Assembly (NCBI RefSeq): GCF_029869215.1
Contig: NZ_JARWPM010000282.1
Span: forward strand, 1-36,535
Length of the DNA stretch: 36,535 bases
Reading direction: 5' to 3'
From: Nocardia carnea
Lineage (GTDB): Bacteria > Actinomycetota > Actinomycetes > Mycobacteriales > Mycobacteriaceae
The notes beneath the pieces were generated by a model that was not told the origin of the DNA, made no database searches, and saw nothing but the letters and a program-made list of their open reading frames with translations. The position numbers were made by a program, and so were the translations under genes. Positions 24,596-31,418 of this stretch are shown here, one piece after another; position 1 is the first letter of the stretch; every line of letters starts with the position of its first letter.

Positions 24596-25389
24596 GCGGC
24601 GCTCCCCCGCCCGGCCCGGTCGGCGAGTAGCCCCGCCAGCGGCGCGATCCGCACACCCGCCTCGGTGAGCGCTGTGCGGATGGCCCGCGCATGCGTGACC
24701 GCGTCGGCATTGTCACCGTGCAGCAGCAGGGTATCGGCGGAAATCGACAGCGGGGTGCCGTCCACGGCGTCGAGGACCCCCTCGGTCACGAGGCGCACCG
24801 CCCGCCGGACCAGTTCGGCCGTATCGTGGATCACCGCTCCCGGTTCGGAGCGGGGTACGAGGGTGCCGTCGGCGCGATAGGCGCGGTCCACGATACCGAC
24901 GATCCCGACCCGGATGCCCTGCGCACGGGCGTGGTCGGCGAGTTCGCCGTCCTGGGCGAGCACGATCAGGTCCGGGTCGAACGCCCGTACCGCGGCGACC
25001 ACCGCGGCCGCGTAGTCCGGACGGGTGGCGACCAGATTGCCGAGCCGGCCGTGCGGTGCCAGATGGGTCACCGCGGTGCCGTGCGCGACGGCGAACGCGT
25101 GCAGGGCACCGAGCTGATACAGCACATCCGTGCGTACCTCCTCGGCCGTGAGGTCCATCGCCCGCCGGCCGAAACCGACCAGATCGGGGAAGCTGGGATG
25201 CGCGCCGATCCCGATACCGCGCGCCGCGCACTCCCGGACGGTGCGGTCCATGGTCCGCGGGTCGCCGGCGTGGAAACCGCACGCGATATTGGCGGAGCTG
25301 AGAACCTCGAGCAAGGCGCCGTCATCGCCCATCGTCCACGCACCGAAGCTTTCACCGATATCGGCGACAAGGTCGATTGCAGGTGCCAT
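24583..25389 (-). CDS. pxpA: LamB/YcsF family protein, PxpA-like with altered conserved residues
   Basis: 268 residues from ATG 25389 with a GGAGGC site. Overall a clear LamB/YcsF TIM-barrel-like protein: SSANIACGFHAGDPRTMDR, GIGAHPSFPDLVGFGRRAMDL, YQLGALHAFA, DGTLVPRSEPGAVI and LLLHGDNADAV. But the conserved DLNADLGE start reads DLVADIGE (Asn to Val at residue 8), the KPHGxLYN motif reads APHGRLGN (Lys111 to Ala, Tyr117 to Gly) and EVFADR reads VGIVDR (Glu164 to Val). These positions are near-invariant in PxpA sequences I know, so the substrate or role may differ from 5-oxoproline hydrolysis. First gene of the eight-gene operon, divergent from the LysR regulator. Confidence 0.88.
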   Translation of the reverse strand: MAPAIDLVADIGESFGAWTMGDDGALLEVLSSANIACGFHAGDPRTMDRTVRECAARGIGIGAHPSFPDLVGFGRRAMDLTAEEVRTDVLYQLGALHAFAVAHGTAVTHLAPHGRLGNLVATRPDYAAAVVAAVRAFDPDLIVLAQDGELADHARAQGIRVGIVGIVDRAYRADGTLVPRSEPGAVIHDTAELVRRAVRLVTEGVLDAVDGTPLSISADTLLLHGDNADAVTHARAIRTALTEAGVRIAPLAGLLADRAGRGSAACPA

Positions 25390-25465
25390 GATGCCTCCGC
25401 GGACGAGGAAACTACGAGTACCGGTTGCGTGAACTCCGGGTGTTCATCGGACGTTACGCAGTAAA

Positions 25466-25496
25466 TCCGGTAGCCGGGTAATACCGGTTTCCGGTG
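25466..25496. promoter_or_regulatory. Clustered inverted repeats, candidate LysR binding site
   Basis: CCGGTA (25467-25472) and TACCGG (25482-25487) form a perfect inverted repeat with a 9-bp spacer, and ACCGG-TTT-CCGGT overlaps at 25483-25495. They sit in the 258-base gap between the pxpA-like gene and the LysR gene, nearer pxpA, as expected for an activator of that operon. Confidence 0.5.
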
Positions 25497-25647
25497 AGGC
25501 GATAACAAACCTTTATGCCATCTGACCAGCACTGATAGGAAGCGATACGGATTCGGAGGCCCCGGTTCGATACCGGCCTGTACCTGTCCGGCAACAATGT
25601 GGAAATCCCGGCGTGCGACAACGTCGCTTCCAGAAAGGTGAACCGAG

Positions 25648-26574
25648 GTGGATACCCGACGCTTGTTCTCGTTCGTGCGCATCGTCGACGCCGGCAGTAT
25701 CACGCGCGCCGCCGATATCCTGCATATCGCGCAACCCGCGCTGAGCCAGCAGATGACGGCGCTGGAAGCGCATTTCGGGCAGCAATTGCTGATCCGGCAC
25801 AAACAAGGTGTGGAACCCACCGAGGCGGGGCGCGCGCTGTACCGGCACGCGCAGATCATCCTGCGGCAGGTGGAGAGCGCGCAGGCCGAGGTGAGCGTGG
25901 TCGGGCGCGAACTCGCCGGCGGGGTGTCGGTGGGCCTGGCCCCCTACAGCACCGTGAACGCCATCGCCCTGCCGTTGCTCATGGCGGTGCGCGAGCGATA
26001 TCCGAGCATCCTGCTGCATATCAACGAGAATTTCGGCGGCGTGCTCAGCGAGGCGATGATGACCGGCCGGATGGATATGGCCCTGCTCTACGACACCGGA
26101 CCCATCAAAGGCGTCACCTTCGAACCCCTGCTCACCGAGGAACTGATGGTGGTCGCCCCACCCGGTACCGGGTTGCCCGGAGAGACGGGAGCGGCGGTCC
26201 CGATCGCCCGGCTCACAGGTCTGCCACTGCTGTTGCCGGGCCCCACCCACACGATCCGCAAGGTCGTCGAACAGGCCTACGACCGGGCGCTGGAAAAAGC
26301 CCATGTCGTCGGCGAAGTGGAATCGGTGACACTGATGGCACAATCCGTACGAAACGGCTTGGGCTCCACCGTGTTACCGCTGTCGGTGGCGCGGCGCATC
26401 ATGACCGTCGACAACCTCGAACTGCGCCGCATCGAACCCGCCATCACCGTGCAGGTCTCGCTCGGTGTCCCGGCGAACCAGCCACTGTCCAAACCGGCGG
26501 AGGCGGTCCGCGAAATCCTGCGCGCGGTGGTCGCCGACTATATAGCGAACAGTTCCGCCCGCCGGGCGCAATGA
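25648..26574 (+). CDS. LysR-family regulator, Nac-like
   Basis: 308 residues from a GTG at 25648, with AGAAAGG upstream. The N-terminal HTH reads DAGSITRAADILHIAQPALSQQMTALEAHFGQQLLIR, very like Nac/Cbl of enterobacteria, and the likeness continues through the effector domain (PLLMAVRERYPSILLHINENFGGVLSEAM, VVGEVESVTLMAQSVRNGLGSTVLPLS). Nac responds to nitrogen limitation and activates nitrogen-scavenging operons (family knowledge). Being divergent from the eight-gene operon, it is the likely regulator, with the operon intermediate or the transported compound as possible effector. Convergent with the hydroxyacid dehydrogenase, 6 bases apart. Confidence 0.93.
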   Translation: MDTRRLFSFVRIVDAGSITRAADILHIAQPALSQQMTALEAHFGQQLLIRHKQGVEPTEAGRALYRHAQIILRQVESAQAEVSVVGRELAGGVSVGLAPYSTVNAIALPLLMAVRERYPSILLHINENFGGVLSEAMMTGRMDMALLYDTGPIKGVTFEPLLTEELMVVAPPGTGLPGETGAAVPIARLTGLPLLLPGPTHTIRKVVEQAYDRALEKAHVVGEVESVTLMAQSVRNGLGSTVLPLSVARRIMTVDNLELRRIEPAITVQVSLGVPANQPLSKPAEAVREILRAVVADYIANSSARRAQ

Positions 26575-26580
26575 CCGAGC

Positions 26581-27507
26581 TCAGTACCCCCGCGCGGTGT
26601 CGATCACCGCGAGCAAGGGCTGCCCGGCAGCGAACCGCTCGATATTGGCCGCGACATGATCCGCCAGAGCGCGGGTGAGACCCGTTGCCGGGTTGGCGAT
26701 ATGCGGGGTGACGATCGCGTTGGGCAGCGACCACAGTGGGTGGCCCTCGGGTAGTGGTTCCGGATCAGTGACATCGAGCGCCGCACCGCCGATCGTATTG
26801 TCACGCAGCGCGTTCACCAGCGCCTCGGTGTCGATCAGCGACCCCCGCGCCACATTCACGATCCAGGCTGTGGACTTCATCAGCGCCAGCGTCTCCGCGT
26901 CCACCAGATGCGCGGTCTCCGCGGTCGCGGGCGCCGCGATGACGAAATGATCGGCTCGCGACCAGACTTCTCCGGTCCGGGAGGCGGGCACGGTTTCCGC
27001 CGCGCCGGGCACCGCGGTACCCGACCGGTTCACCGCCAGCACCTCGGCGCCGAATGCGGTGAGTAGCGGAATCATCGCCCGGCCGATACCGCCGCAGCCG
27101 ACGATCGCCACCGTCGTACCGCGCAGTGTCCCGACCCGGGGATCGAATTCGGCCTTCCGCCACGACACCGCCCGCGACTGCTCCGCGAGCCCGCGCACCC
27201 CGGCCAGCAGCAACATCACCGCATGCTCGGCGACATTTCCGGCATACGCGCCGGCGGCCGAGGTCCACGTGCGGCGATCATCGACGAGCCCGGCCGCCAG
27301 CCACGGTTCCACCCCTGCGGAAGGCAGCTGCACCCAGCGCACCGCATCCGGCAGCTGCCCGGGGAACGTATCGGGTCCCTGCGCCCAAACGACCGCCTCG
27401 GCCTCGGCGAGCGGGACCAGGACACCACCTCCGCGCTCGATACCGGCCGCGAGCGCGGTCTCGTGATCGGGGCCGAGATGGATTCGGGGAGCTCTGCTGT
27501 GGGACAC
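26581..27507 (-). CDS. D-2-hydroxyacid dehydrogenase (NAD(P)-dependent)
   Basis: 308 residues from a GTG at 27507. Phosphoglycerate/glyoxylate-reductase family: nucleotide loop VGCGGIGRAMIPLL (about 135-148), the catalytic triad Arg in NVARGSLID, Glu in DVTDPEPLPEG and His in TPHIANP. The short length and sequence favour a GhrA-like glyoxylate/hydroxypyruvate or 2-ketogluconate reductase. It follows the IdnO-like gene by 40 bases on the same strand, so it is likely in the gluconate operon. If the RraA aldolase releases glyoxylate or pyruvate, this enzyme could reduce it; this is inference. Confidence 0.92.
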   Translation of the reverse strand: MSHSRAPRIHLGPDHETALAAGIERGGGVLVPLAEAEAVVWAQGPDTFPGQLPDAVRWVQLPSAGVEPWLAAGLVDDRRTWTSAAGAYAGNVAEHAVMLLLAGVRGLAEQSRAVSWRKAEFDPRVGTLRGTTVAIVGCGGIGRAMIPLLTAFGAEVLAVNRSGTAVPGAAETVPASRTGEVWSRADHFVIAAPATAETAHLVDAETLALMKSTAWIVNVARGSLIDTEALVNALRDNTIGGAALDVTDPEPLPEGHPLWSLPNAIVTPHIANPATGLTRALADHVAANIERFAAGQPLLAVIDTARGY

Positions 27508-27547
27508 GTTGCGCTTTCTGGATCGGAACGGATACGGCGACAGGCTG

Positions 27548-28321
27548 TCACACCACCGCGGTCAAACCGCCGTCGACGTACAGGATCTGGCCGTTGACGA
27601 AATCGGACGCGGGCGAGACGAGGTACAACAGGGCACCGACCAGTTCCTCGGTCCGTCCCCAGCGCCCGGCCGGGGTGCGCCTGGCCAGCCAGGCACTGAA
27701 ATCCTCGTCCTGGACCAGCGCCTCGGTGAGCACCGTATCGAAATATCCGGGCGCGATCGCGTTCACCTGCAACCCGAGTGGGGCCCAGTCCGCGCACATT
27801 CCCCGGGTGAGCATCTTCAACCCGCCCTTGCTCGCCGCGTACGGCGCGATCCCGGCCCGCCCCAGCTCACTCTGCACCGAGCAGATGTTCACGATCTTGC
27901 CGCGCCCGCGTTCGACCATCGCCCGCGCGAATTCGCGCCCCACACAGAAAGCACTGAACAGGTTGGTATCGAGGACCCGGTGGTAATCCTCGTCGGAGAA
28001 TTCCAGCAGCGGGCTGCGATGCTGCACACCGGTGTTGTTGACCACGATCTCCACGGGACCGATCTCGGCTTCGATATCCGCCGCCGCGGCCGCCACCTGC
28101 GTGGAATCGGTCGCGTCGAAGGCCCGGATATGCACCGCCGCACCGGTCCGGCCGGCGATCTCGTCGCGGCTGCGCCCGAGCGTCTCGGGATCGCGCCCGT
28201 TGAGCACCACCACCGCCCCCGCTTCGGCGAGCCCGGACGCCAGCGCGTAGCCGATCCCCCGGCTCGACCCGGTGACCAGCGCCACCTTGCCGGCGATATC
28301 GAAACTGGGGTGTGCGCTCAC
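27548..28321 (-). CDS. SDR oxidoreductase, gluconate/idonate 5-dehydrogenase (IdnO)-like
   Basis: 257 residues from a GTG at 28321 that overlaps the gntK stop as GTGA. IdnO-type signature: FDIAGKVALVTGSSRGIGYALASGLAEAGA, the NNTG variant of NNAG, NICSVQS with the catalytic Ser, YAASKGGLKMLTRGMCADW and NAIAPGYFDT, ending ILYVDGGL. IdnO reduces 5-ketogluconate to gluconate, which GntK then phosphorylates; the gene pair fits that step. The required 5-keto acid could come from the IdnD-like enzyme of the neighbouring operon. Confidence 0.92.
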   Translation of the reverse strand: MSAHPSFDIAGKVALVTGSSRGIGYALASGLAEAGAVVVLNGRDPETLGRSRDEIAGRTGAAVHIRAFDATDSTQVAAAAADIEAEIGPVEIVVNNTGVQHRSPLLEFSDEDYHRVLDTNLFSAFCVGREFARAMVERGRGKIVNICSVQSELGRAGIAPYAASKGGLKMLTRGMCADWAPLGLQVNAIAPGYFDTVLTEALVQDEDFSAWLARRTPAGRWGRTEELVGALLYLVSPASDFVNGQILYVDGGLTAVV

Positions 28322-28839
28322 GGAGCCGCCTTCCGGTAATCGTTGGAGAAATCGGCCGCTGCCCGCGCGAGCTGTTCGGGCGGGGATTCGATATCCAGCA
28401 CGATGCCCGGTTCGTCGGGTTCGAGCGGTTCGAGCAGGGCCAATTGTGAATCGAGCATCCCGGGCAGCATGAAATGACCGCTGCGCTGCGCCATCCGGGC
28501 CCGGATCACCTCCGGCGGTCCGTGCAGATGCGCGAAGACCACCGGCTCGCCCCCCGCCCGCAGCAGCTCGCGATGCCGCCGCCGCAACGCGGAGCAGGCC
28601 ACCACATACCGGGTGTCCCGCGCGGCCAGCCGTTCGGCGACGGCGGCCAGCCACGGTTCCCGATCCGCCTCGGTCAGCGGGGTACCGGCGGCCATCTTCT
28701 CGATATTCGCCCGGGAATGCAGATCGTCGGCATCCAGGAACTCCGCCCCCAGCAACTCGGCCACCCGGCGGGCGATGGTGGTCTTCCCACAGCCCGCCAC
28801 ACCCATCACCACGATGTGGGGTCGCCGCTCGCCGCCCAT
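28318..28839 (-). CDS. gntK: Gluconokinase
   Basis: 173 residues, the usual length of thermoresistant GntK. Walker A GVAGCGKTTIARRVAELLGA (about 13-32), DADDLHSRANIEKMAAGTPLTEADREPWL, ACSALRRRHRELLR, HLHGPPEVIRARMAQRSGHFM and DSQLALLEPLEPDEPGIVLD are all family hallmarks. It phosphorylates gluconate to 6-phosphogluconate for the pentose-phosphate pathway. RBS GGAGAG precedes the ATG. First gene of a three-gene set with IdnO-like SDR and hydroxyacid dehydrogenase. No gluconate permease is in the window. Confidence 0.96.
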   Translation of the reverse strand: MGGERRPHIVVMGVAGCGKTTIARRVAELLGAEFLDADDLHSRANIEKMAAGTPLTEADREPWLAAVAERLAARDTRYVVACSALRRRHRELLRAGGEPVVFAHLHGPPEVIRARMAQRSGHFMLPGMLDSQLALLEPLEPDEPGIVLDIESPPEQLARAAADFSNDYRKAAP

Positions 28840-28851
28840 ACTCTCCTACCC

Positions 28852-28863
28852 GTCGAATTCGAC
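28852..28863. promoter_or_regulatory. Perfect 12-bp palindrome upstream of gntK
   Basis: GTCGAATTCGAC is fully self-complementary and begins 13 bases before the gntK ATG, just upstream of the RBS. Its place fits a repressor operator for the gntK set. It lacks the wider GAAC-N4-GTTC spacing of an SOS box. Confidence 0.45.
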
Positions 28864-29107
28864 AATCTCGCACCGAGCCTGCCCGAAACCACCCCGCCGC
28901 GGCAACGACCAGGCGATACCGGTTCGAAAGGACGTCATAACGAAATCCGAGGGACGGGGGCGCGGCGCCGATAAGGGCGCACCGGGCACGAGGCTGCTCG
29001 CGAAGCGGATGCGACGGTGCCGGCACCCTGCGCTCCGCGCCACGGCTCGGCCGACGGAACCATTTCCGAACCTGGATCTGCGTCCCTCCGCCGGTACCAT
29101 GGTCCGC

Positions 29108-29758
29108 ATGTCGATTCCGGATGGCGAGCGCCCAGAGCTGCCGGAATACATGACGTGGGAGGAACTCGGGCAGCTCCCCGAGGAGATCGCCGAGCGCATC
29201 GAACTCTGGGAGGGGCGGGTCGTGTGGCTGCGCCGCGGCCCACACGAACATCAGGAGTTCACGAACCTGCTCTGGAGCGAACTTCGGCGCTGCGCACGCA
29301 GCGCCATGTCGGCCGACCCGGAGCAGTGCTGGCGGGTGTGCACCGAAACCAACGTTTTCTTCGGGCCTACCGGGATGTCGGACTTCGTCACCCCGGACTT
29401 CATGATCTGCCGATGCCTGCCCCAGCCGTATCAGTACGTGCGCTCCGATGGCGTCGTCTTGGTCGGCGAAGTCCTGTCACCGTCCAACTCGGACGCCGAT
29501 ATGGAGCTGAAGAGGGCCCGCTACGCGAAGGCCGGTATTCCGTGGTACTGGGAGGTCACCCTCGCCACCCAGCGCAGTGAAATCGCGCATATCCACGCCT
29601 ACACACTCGTACCCGAAATCGACCCGCCCCCGGGGATCACCGTGCTGCACAGGGCCAACTACATCCTGGCCGGTGCCTGGTCCCCCACCGACGCGGGCGC
29701 GATCTCCATCGACCACCCGTTCCCCATCACCATCCCCTGGTCCGCCCTACAGTTCTGA
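29108..29758 (+). CDS. Uma2 family (DUF820) PD-(D/E)XK nuclease-fold protein
   Basis: 216 residues from ATG 29108; an in-frame ATG three codons earlier is possible, but TACCAT (29095-29100) makes a -10 box spaced for a leaderless start at 29108. Fold markers in order: ERIELWEGRVVWL, TPDFMICRC (Asp), VLVGEVLSPSNSDADMELKRARYAKAGIPWYWEV with the Glu and Lys of the nuclease core. All core residues seem intact, so it may bind or cut nucleic acid, but no biochemical role is established for the family. Stand-alone; convergent with the next gene, 7 bases apart. Confidence 0.88.
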   Translation: MSIPDGERPELPEYMTWEELGQLPEEIAERIELWEGRVVWLRRGPHEHQEFTNLLWSELRRCARSAMSADPEQCWRVCTETNVFFGPTGMSDFVTPDFMICRCLPQPYQYVRSDGVVLVGEVLSPSNSDADMELKRARYAKAGIPWYWEVTLATQRSEIAHIHAYTLVPEIDPPPGITVLHRANYILAGAWSPTDAGAISIDHPFPITIPWSALQF

Positions 29759-29765
29759 ACGTCCT

Positions 29766-30155
29766 TCAGTACAGGTACACCACGGCGTTGTTTCCACCTG
29801 TACATTCGACGACCGAGCCGCCGGTGCAGGTCATCCGGTAGGTCTGCCCGGTCACCGGGCTACTCGCCGCCACCGATACGGTGCCGTCGCGGACCGGCTG
29901 GTCCAGATAGGCAAGCCGCACCTGCTCGGCGAACTCACACGAGGTGACCGAATTGGCGACAGCCGAATTCGCGAACTCGGCGGTTACGCGCACCGGTGCG
30001 CAGACATCGGCAGCAGCGGGAACGCTCCCGCGGTTGTGTGTCGGCTCCGGAGCCGGAGCGTACGACGGTGTGGCCACGGGCCCGACCGAGCCGCCACCAT
30101 GGTCGAAGTGAGACACAGGACGGCAGCCGAGAGCGCGACCAGCCACAACCCCCAC
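29766..30155 (-). CDS. C-terminal domain frame of a split membrane protein
   Basis: This frame carries a domain with TSCEFAEQVRLAYL, SPVTGQTYRMTC and VECTGGNNAVVYLY at the end, a Cys-paired module I know from the C-termini of nocardial and mycobacterial secreted or membrane proteins. There is no RBS or good start of its own. The frame is -1 relative to the upstream membrane gene and joins it naturally near 30083, giving a Pro-rich linker (VATPSYAPAPEPTHNRG). It is most likely the second half of one protein, separated by a frameshift that is a sequencing error, a mutation or programmed. Confidence 0.6.
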   Translation of the reverse strand: MGVVAGRALGCRPVSHFDHGGGSVGPVATPSYAPAPEPTHNRGSVPAAADVCAPVRVTAEFANSAVANSVTSCEFAEQVRLAYLDQPVRDGTVSVAASSPVTGQTYRMTCTGGSVVECTGGNNAVVYLY

Positions 30156-30538
30156 CCGACCTGCAGACCGACCTCCCCGCCGCCGTCACTCCGGCCGCGC
30201 AGGATCTCCCCGATATCGACCATGGCGACGATCAAGCAGATCAGAGCGGCACCCGGCACTATCCACGGAATCGGCGCCGGCAGCTCCCGGGAAGTACTCA
30301 CCATCGTGAACAACACGAGCACCGCCACCGCACCGAGCACCAGCGTAAAGACGCCATCCCCCTCGAGCCCATTCGCCGATACGAACAACACGCTCACCCA
30401 GGGACCGATGCTCCCTACGATCACCCCGGCACTCGCAACGATTCCCGCGATCAGGTTCGGCAAGTAGAAGGGCTCTCTCCCGGTCCTACCCTGTTGATCA
30501 CGACTGGGGATCTCGAAACGCTGTTCTCGGCCCGACAT
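29984..30538 (-). CDS. Four-helix membrane protein, truncated by frame change
   Basis: Starts at ATG 30538 with GGAGGG ten bases upstream. A polar N-terminus (SGREQRFEIPSRDQQGRTG) is followed by four membrane helices over about residues 27-140 (NLIAGIVASAGVIVGSIGPW, FTLVLGAVAVLVLFTMV, WIVPGAALICLIVAMVDI, GWGLWLVALSAAVLCLTSTM). After helix 4 this frame turns into Arg/His-rich, non-conserved-looking sequence (PWPHRRTLRLRSRH) and stops at 29984, while the -1 frame gives a well-known domain. A fused product of about 256 residues is likely the ancestral form. Function unknown. Confidence 0.65.
   Translation of the reverse strand: MSGREQRFEIPSRDQQGRTGREPFYLPNLIAGIVASAGVIVGSIGPWVSVLFVSANGLEGDGVFTLVLGAVAVLVLFTMVSTSRELPAPIPWIVPGAALICLIVAMVDIGEILRGRSDGGGEVGLQVGWGLWLVALSAAVLCLTSTMVAARSGPWPHRRTLRLRSRHTTAGAFPLLPMSAHRCA
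30077..30083 (-). other. GGGCCCG heptamer at the frame junction
   Basis: On the minus strand the codons TCG GGC CCG contain G GGC CCG, which has the X XXY YYZ form of a -1 slippery site. Slipping there yields GGG CCC and continues exactly into the Cys-domain frame. A simple one-base indel nearby would look the same. Confidence 0.35.
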
Positions 30539-30725
30539 CGCAGAAGCCCTCCGGTCCGGGGAATCGTTGCGACCGGCGGATACCCACGGCACCGGTTGCA
30601 AACCTTCCCGACCAGGCCTAACGAACCGGCGACTCAGAAATTCACCGACGTGGACGCGTCCGGCGGCACCCCCGATCGACCTGTCAGCTGACCTCGGACA
30701 ATGTGTCCTACCTGCGGCGTAGCGG

Positions 30726-30799
30726 TGCCCCCAGTCGGACTCGAACCGACACTTGGCGGATTTTAAGTCCGCTGCCTCTGCCAATTGGGCTATGGGGGC
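30726..30799 (-). tRNA. tRNA-Leu (anticodon UAA)
   Basis: The cloverleaf folds cleanly: acceptor GCCCCCA/TGGGGGC, D stem GCC/GGC, anticodon stem GCGGA/TCCGC with loop CTTAAAA (anticodon TAA), T arm GTCGG-TTCGAGT-CCGAC, discriminator A73. The genome encodes CC but then G, so CCA needs completing. The variable loop is only five bases (CAAGT), whereas tRNA-Leu normally has a long variable arm. The assignment is from the anticodon; charging identity is not proven. Confidence 0.9.
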
Positions 30800-30857
30800 G
30801 TGCGGACCACACACTACCGACTCGTACACCCGTACCGGAATACCCAGCAACTGGGAG

Positions 30858-31418
30858 TCACATGGTGGTGTCTGTCTGAATTGCTTGGCAAGCCTCCACC
30901 AGCACGTCCGCGGCCAGCAGGCCTGATTCCTCCGCCGCCTCGCGGACCTCATCGGGCAGATCGTAGTCCGTGGTCACCGCCAGCAACGCCAATTGCAGCG
31001 CTTCGCCCAACTGGCCGAGGCGGCGGGCGATCAGGGCCTCGTCCATATCCGGGCCCAGGTTCTCCCAGCCGACGGGCTGCACCCCGGCGATCCGGTAGCG
31101 GCGCAACGTGTCCTCGCCGAGGACCTTCATGAAATCCACCGCCGAAGCCATGCAGCGGTTGTTCGCCACCCGGTACTCGGTGCGGTCGGCAATCTTGTCG
31201 ATGAGTACCGCGACGATCGTCGCCGCCGTGAACATACCGTCACAGACCCGGGCCGGCGCCGCCTCGGGCGGGCCGGGCGCAGCGGTGGCGAGGCCGGTGG
31301 TGACGGCGTCGATCCACTCCACCACCTGCTCGGTACCCGAGGCATCGGATCGTTGTGGTGCACGAGCCACCGGGTTGTCCCGGCGCCGGAACCACCGCCA
31401 CGGTAGACGCATCGCCAT
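30858..31418 (-). CDS. Uncharacterised protein coupled to the amino-acid permease
   Basis: 186 residues. Its ATG at 31418 abuts the permease stop (TGAATG), so translation is probably coupled. The N-terminus is basic (MRLPWRWFRRR); the rest is soluble and helical, with FTAATIVAVLIDKIADRTEYRVANNRCMASAVDFMKVLGED and a Leu/Ala/Glu-rich C-terminal half. I do not recognise a family. Position suggests an accessory factor for uptake of amino acids or peptides, but the evidence is only linkage. Confidence 0.75.
   Translation of the reverse strand: MAMRLPWRWFRRRDNPVARAPQRSDASGTEQVVEWIDAVTTGLATAAPGPPEAAPARVCDGMFTAATIVAVLIDKIADRTEYRVANNRCMASAVDFMKVLGEDTLRRYRIAGVQPVGWENLGPDMDEALIARRLGQLGEALQLALLAVTTDYDLPDEVREAAEESGLLAADVLVEACQAIQTDTTM

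Noticed and set aside
24583..25389. Antibiotic-resistance or maltoporin meaning of the LamB name
   Set aside because: LamB/YcsF is the fungal lactam-utilisation and PxpA family, unrelated to the porin LamB.
27548..29251. 567-residue frame as one large protein
   Set aside because: Only the last 257 residues match SDRs; the upstream part is the shadow of gntK and the intergenic region.
30539..30952. Extension of the membrane-protein frame upstream through the tRNA
   Set aside because: The translated PIAQLAEAADLKSA segment is the tRNA read as protein; a good RBS supports ATG 30538 instead.
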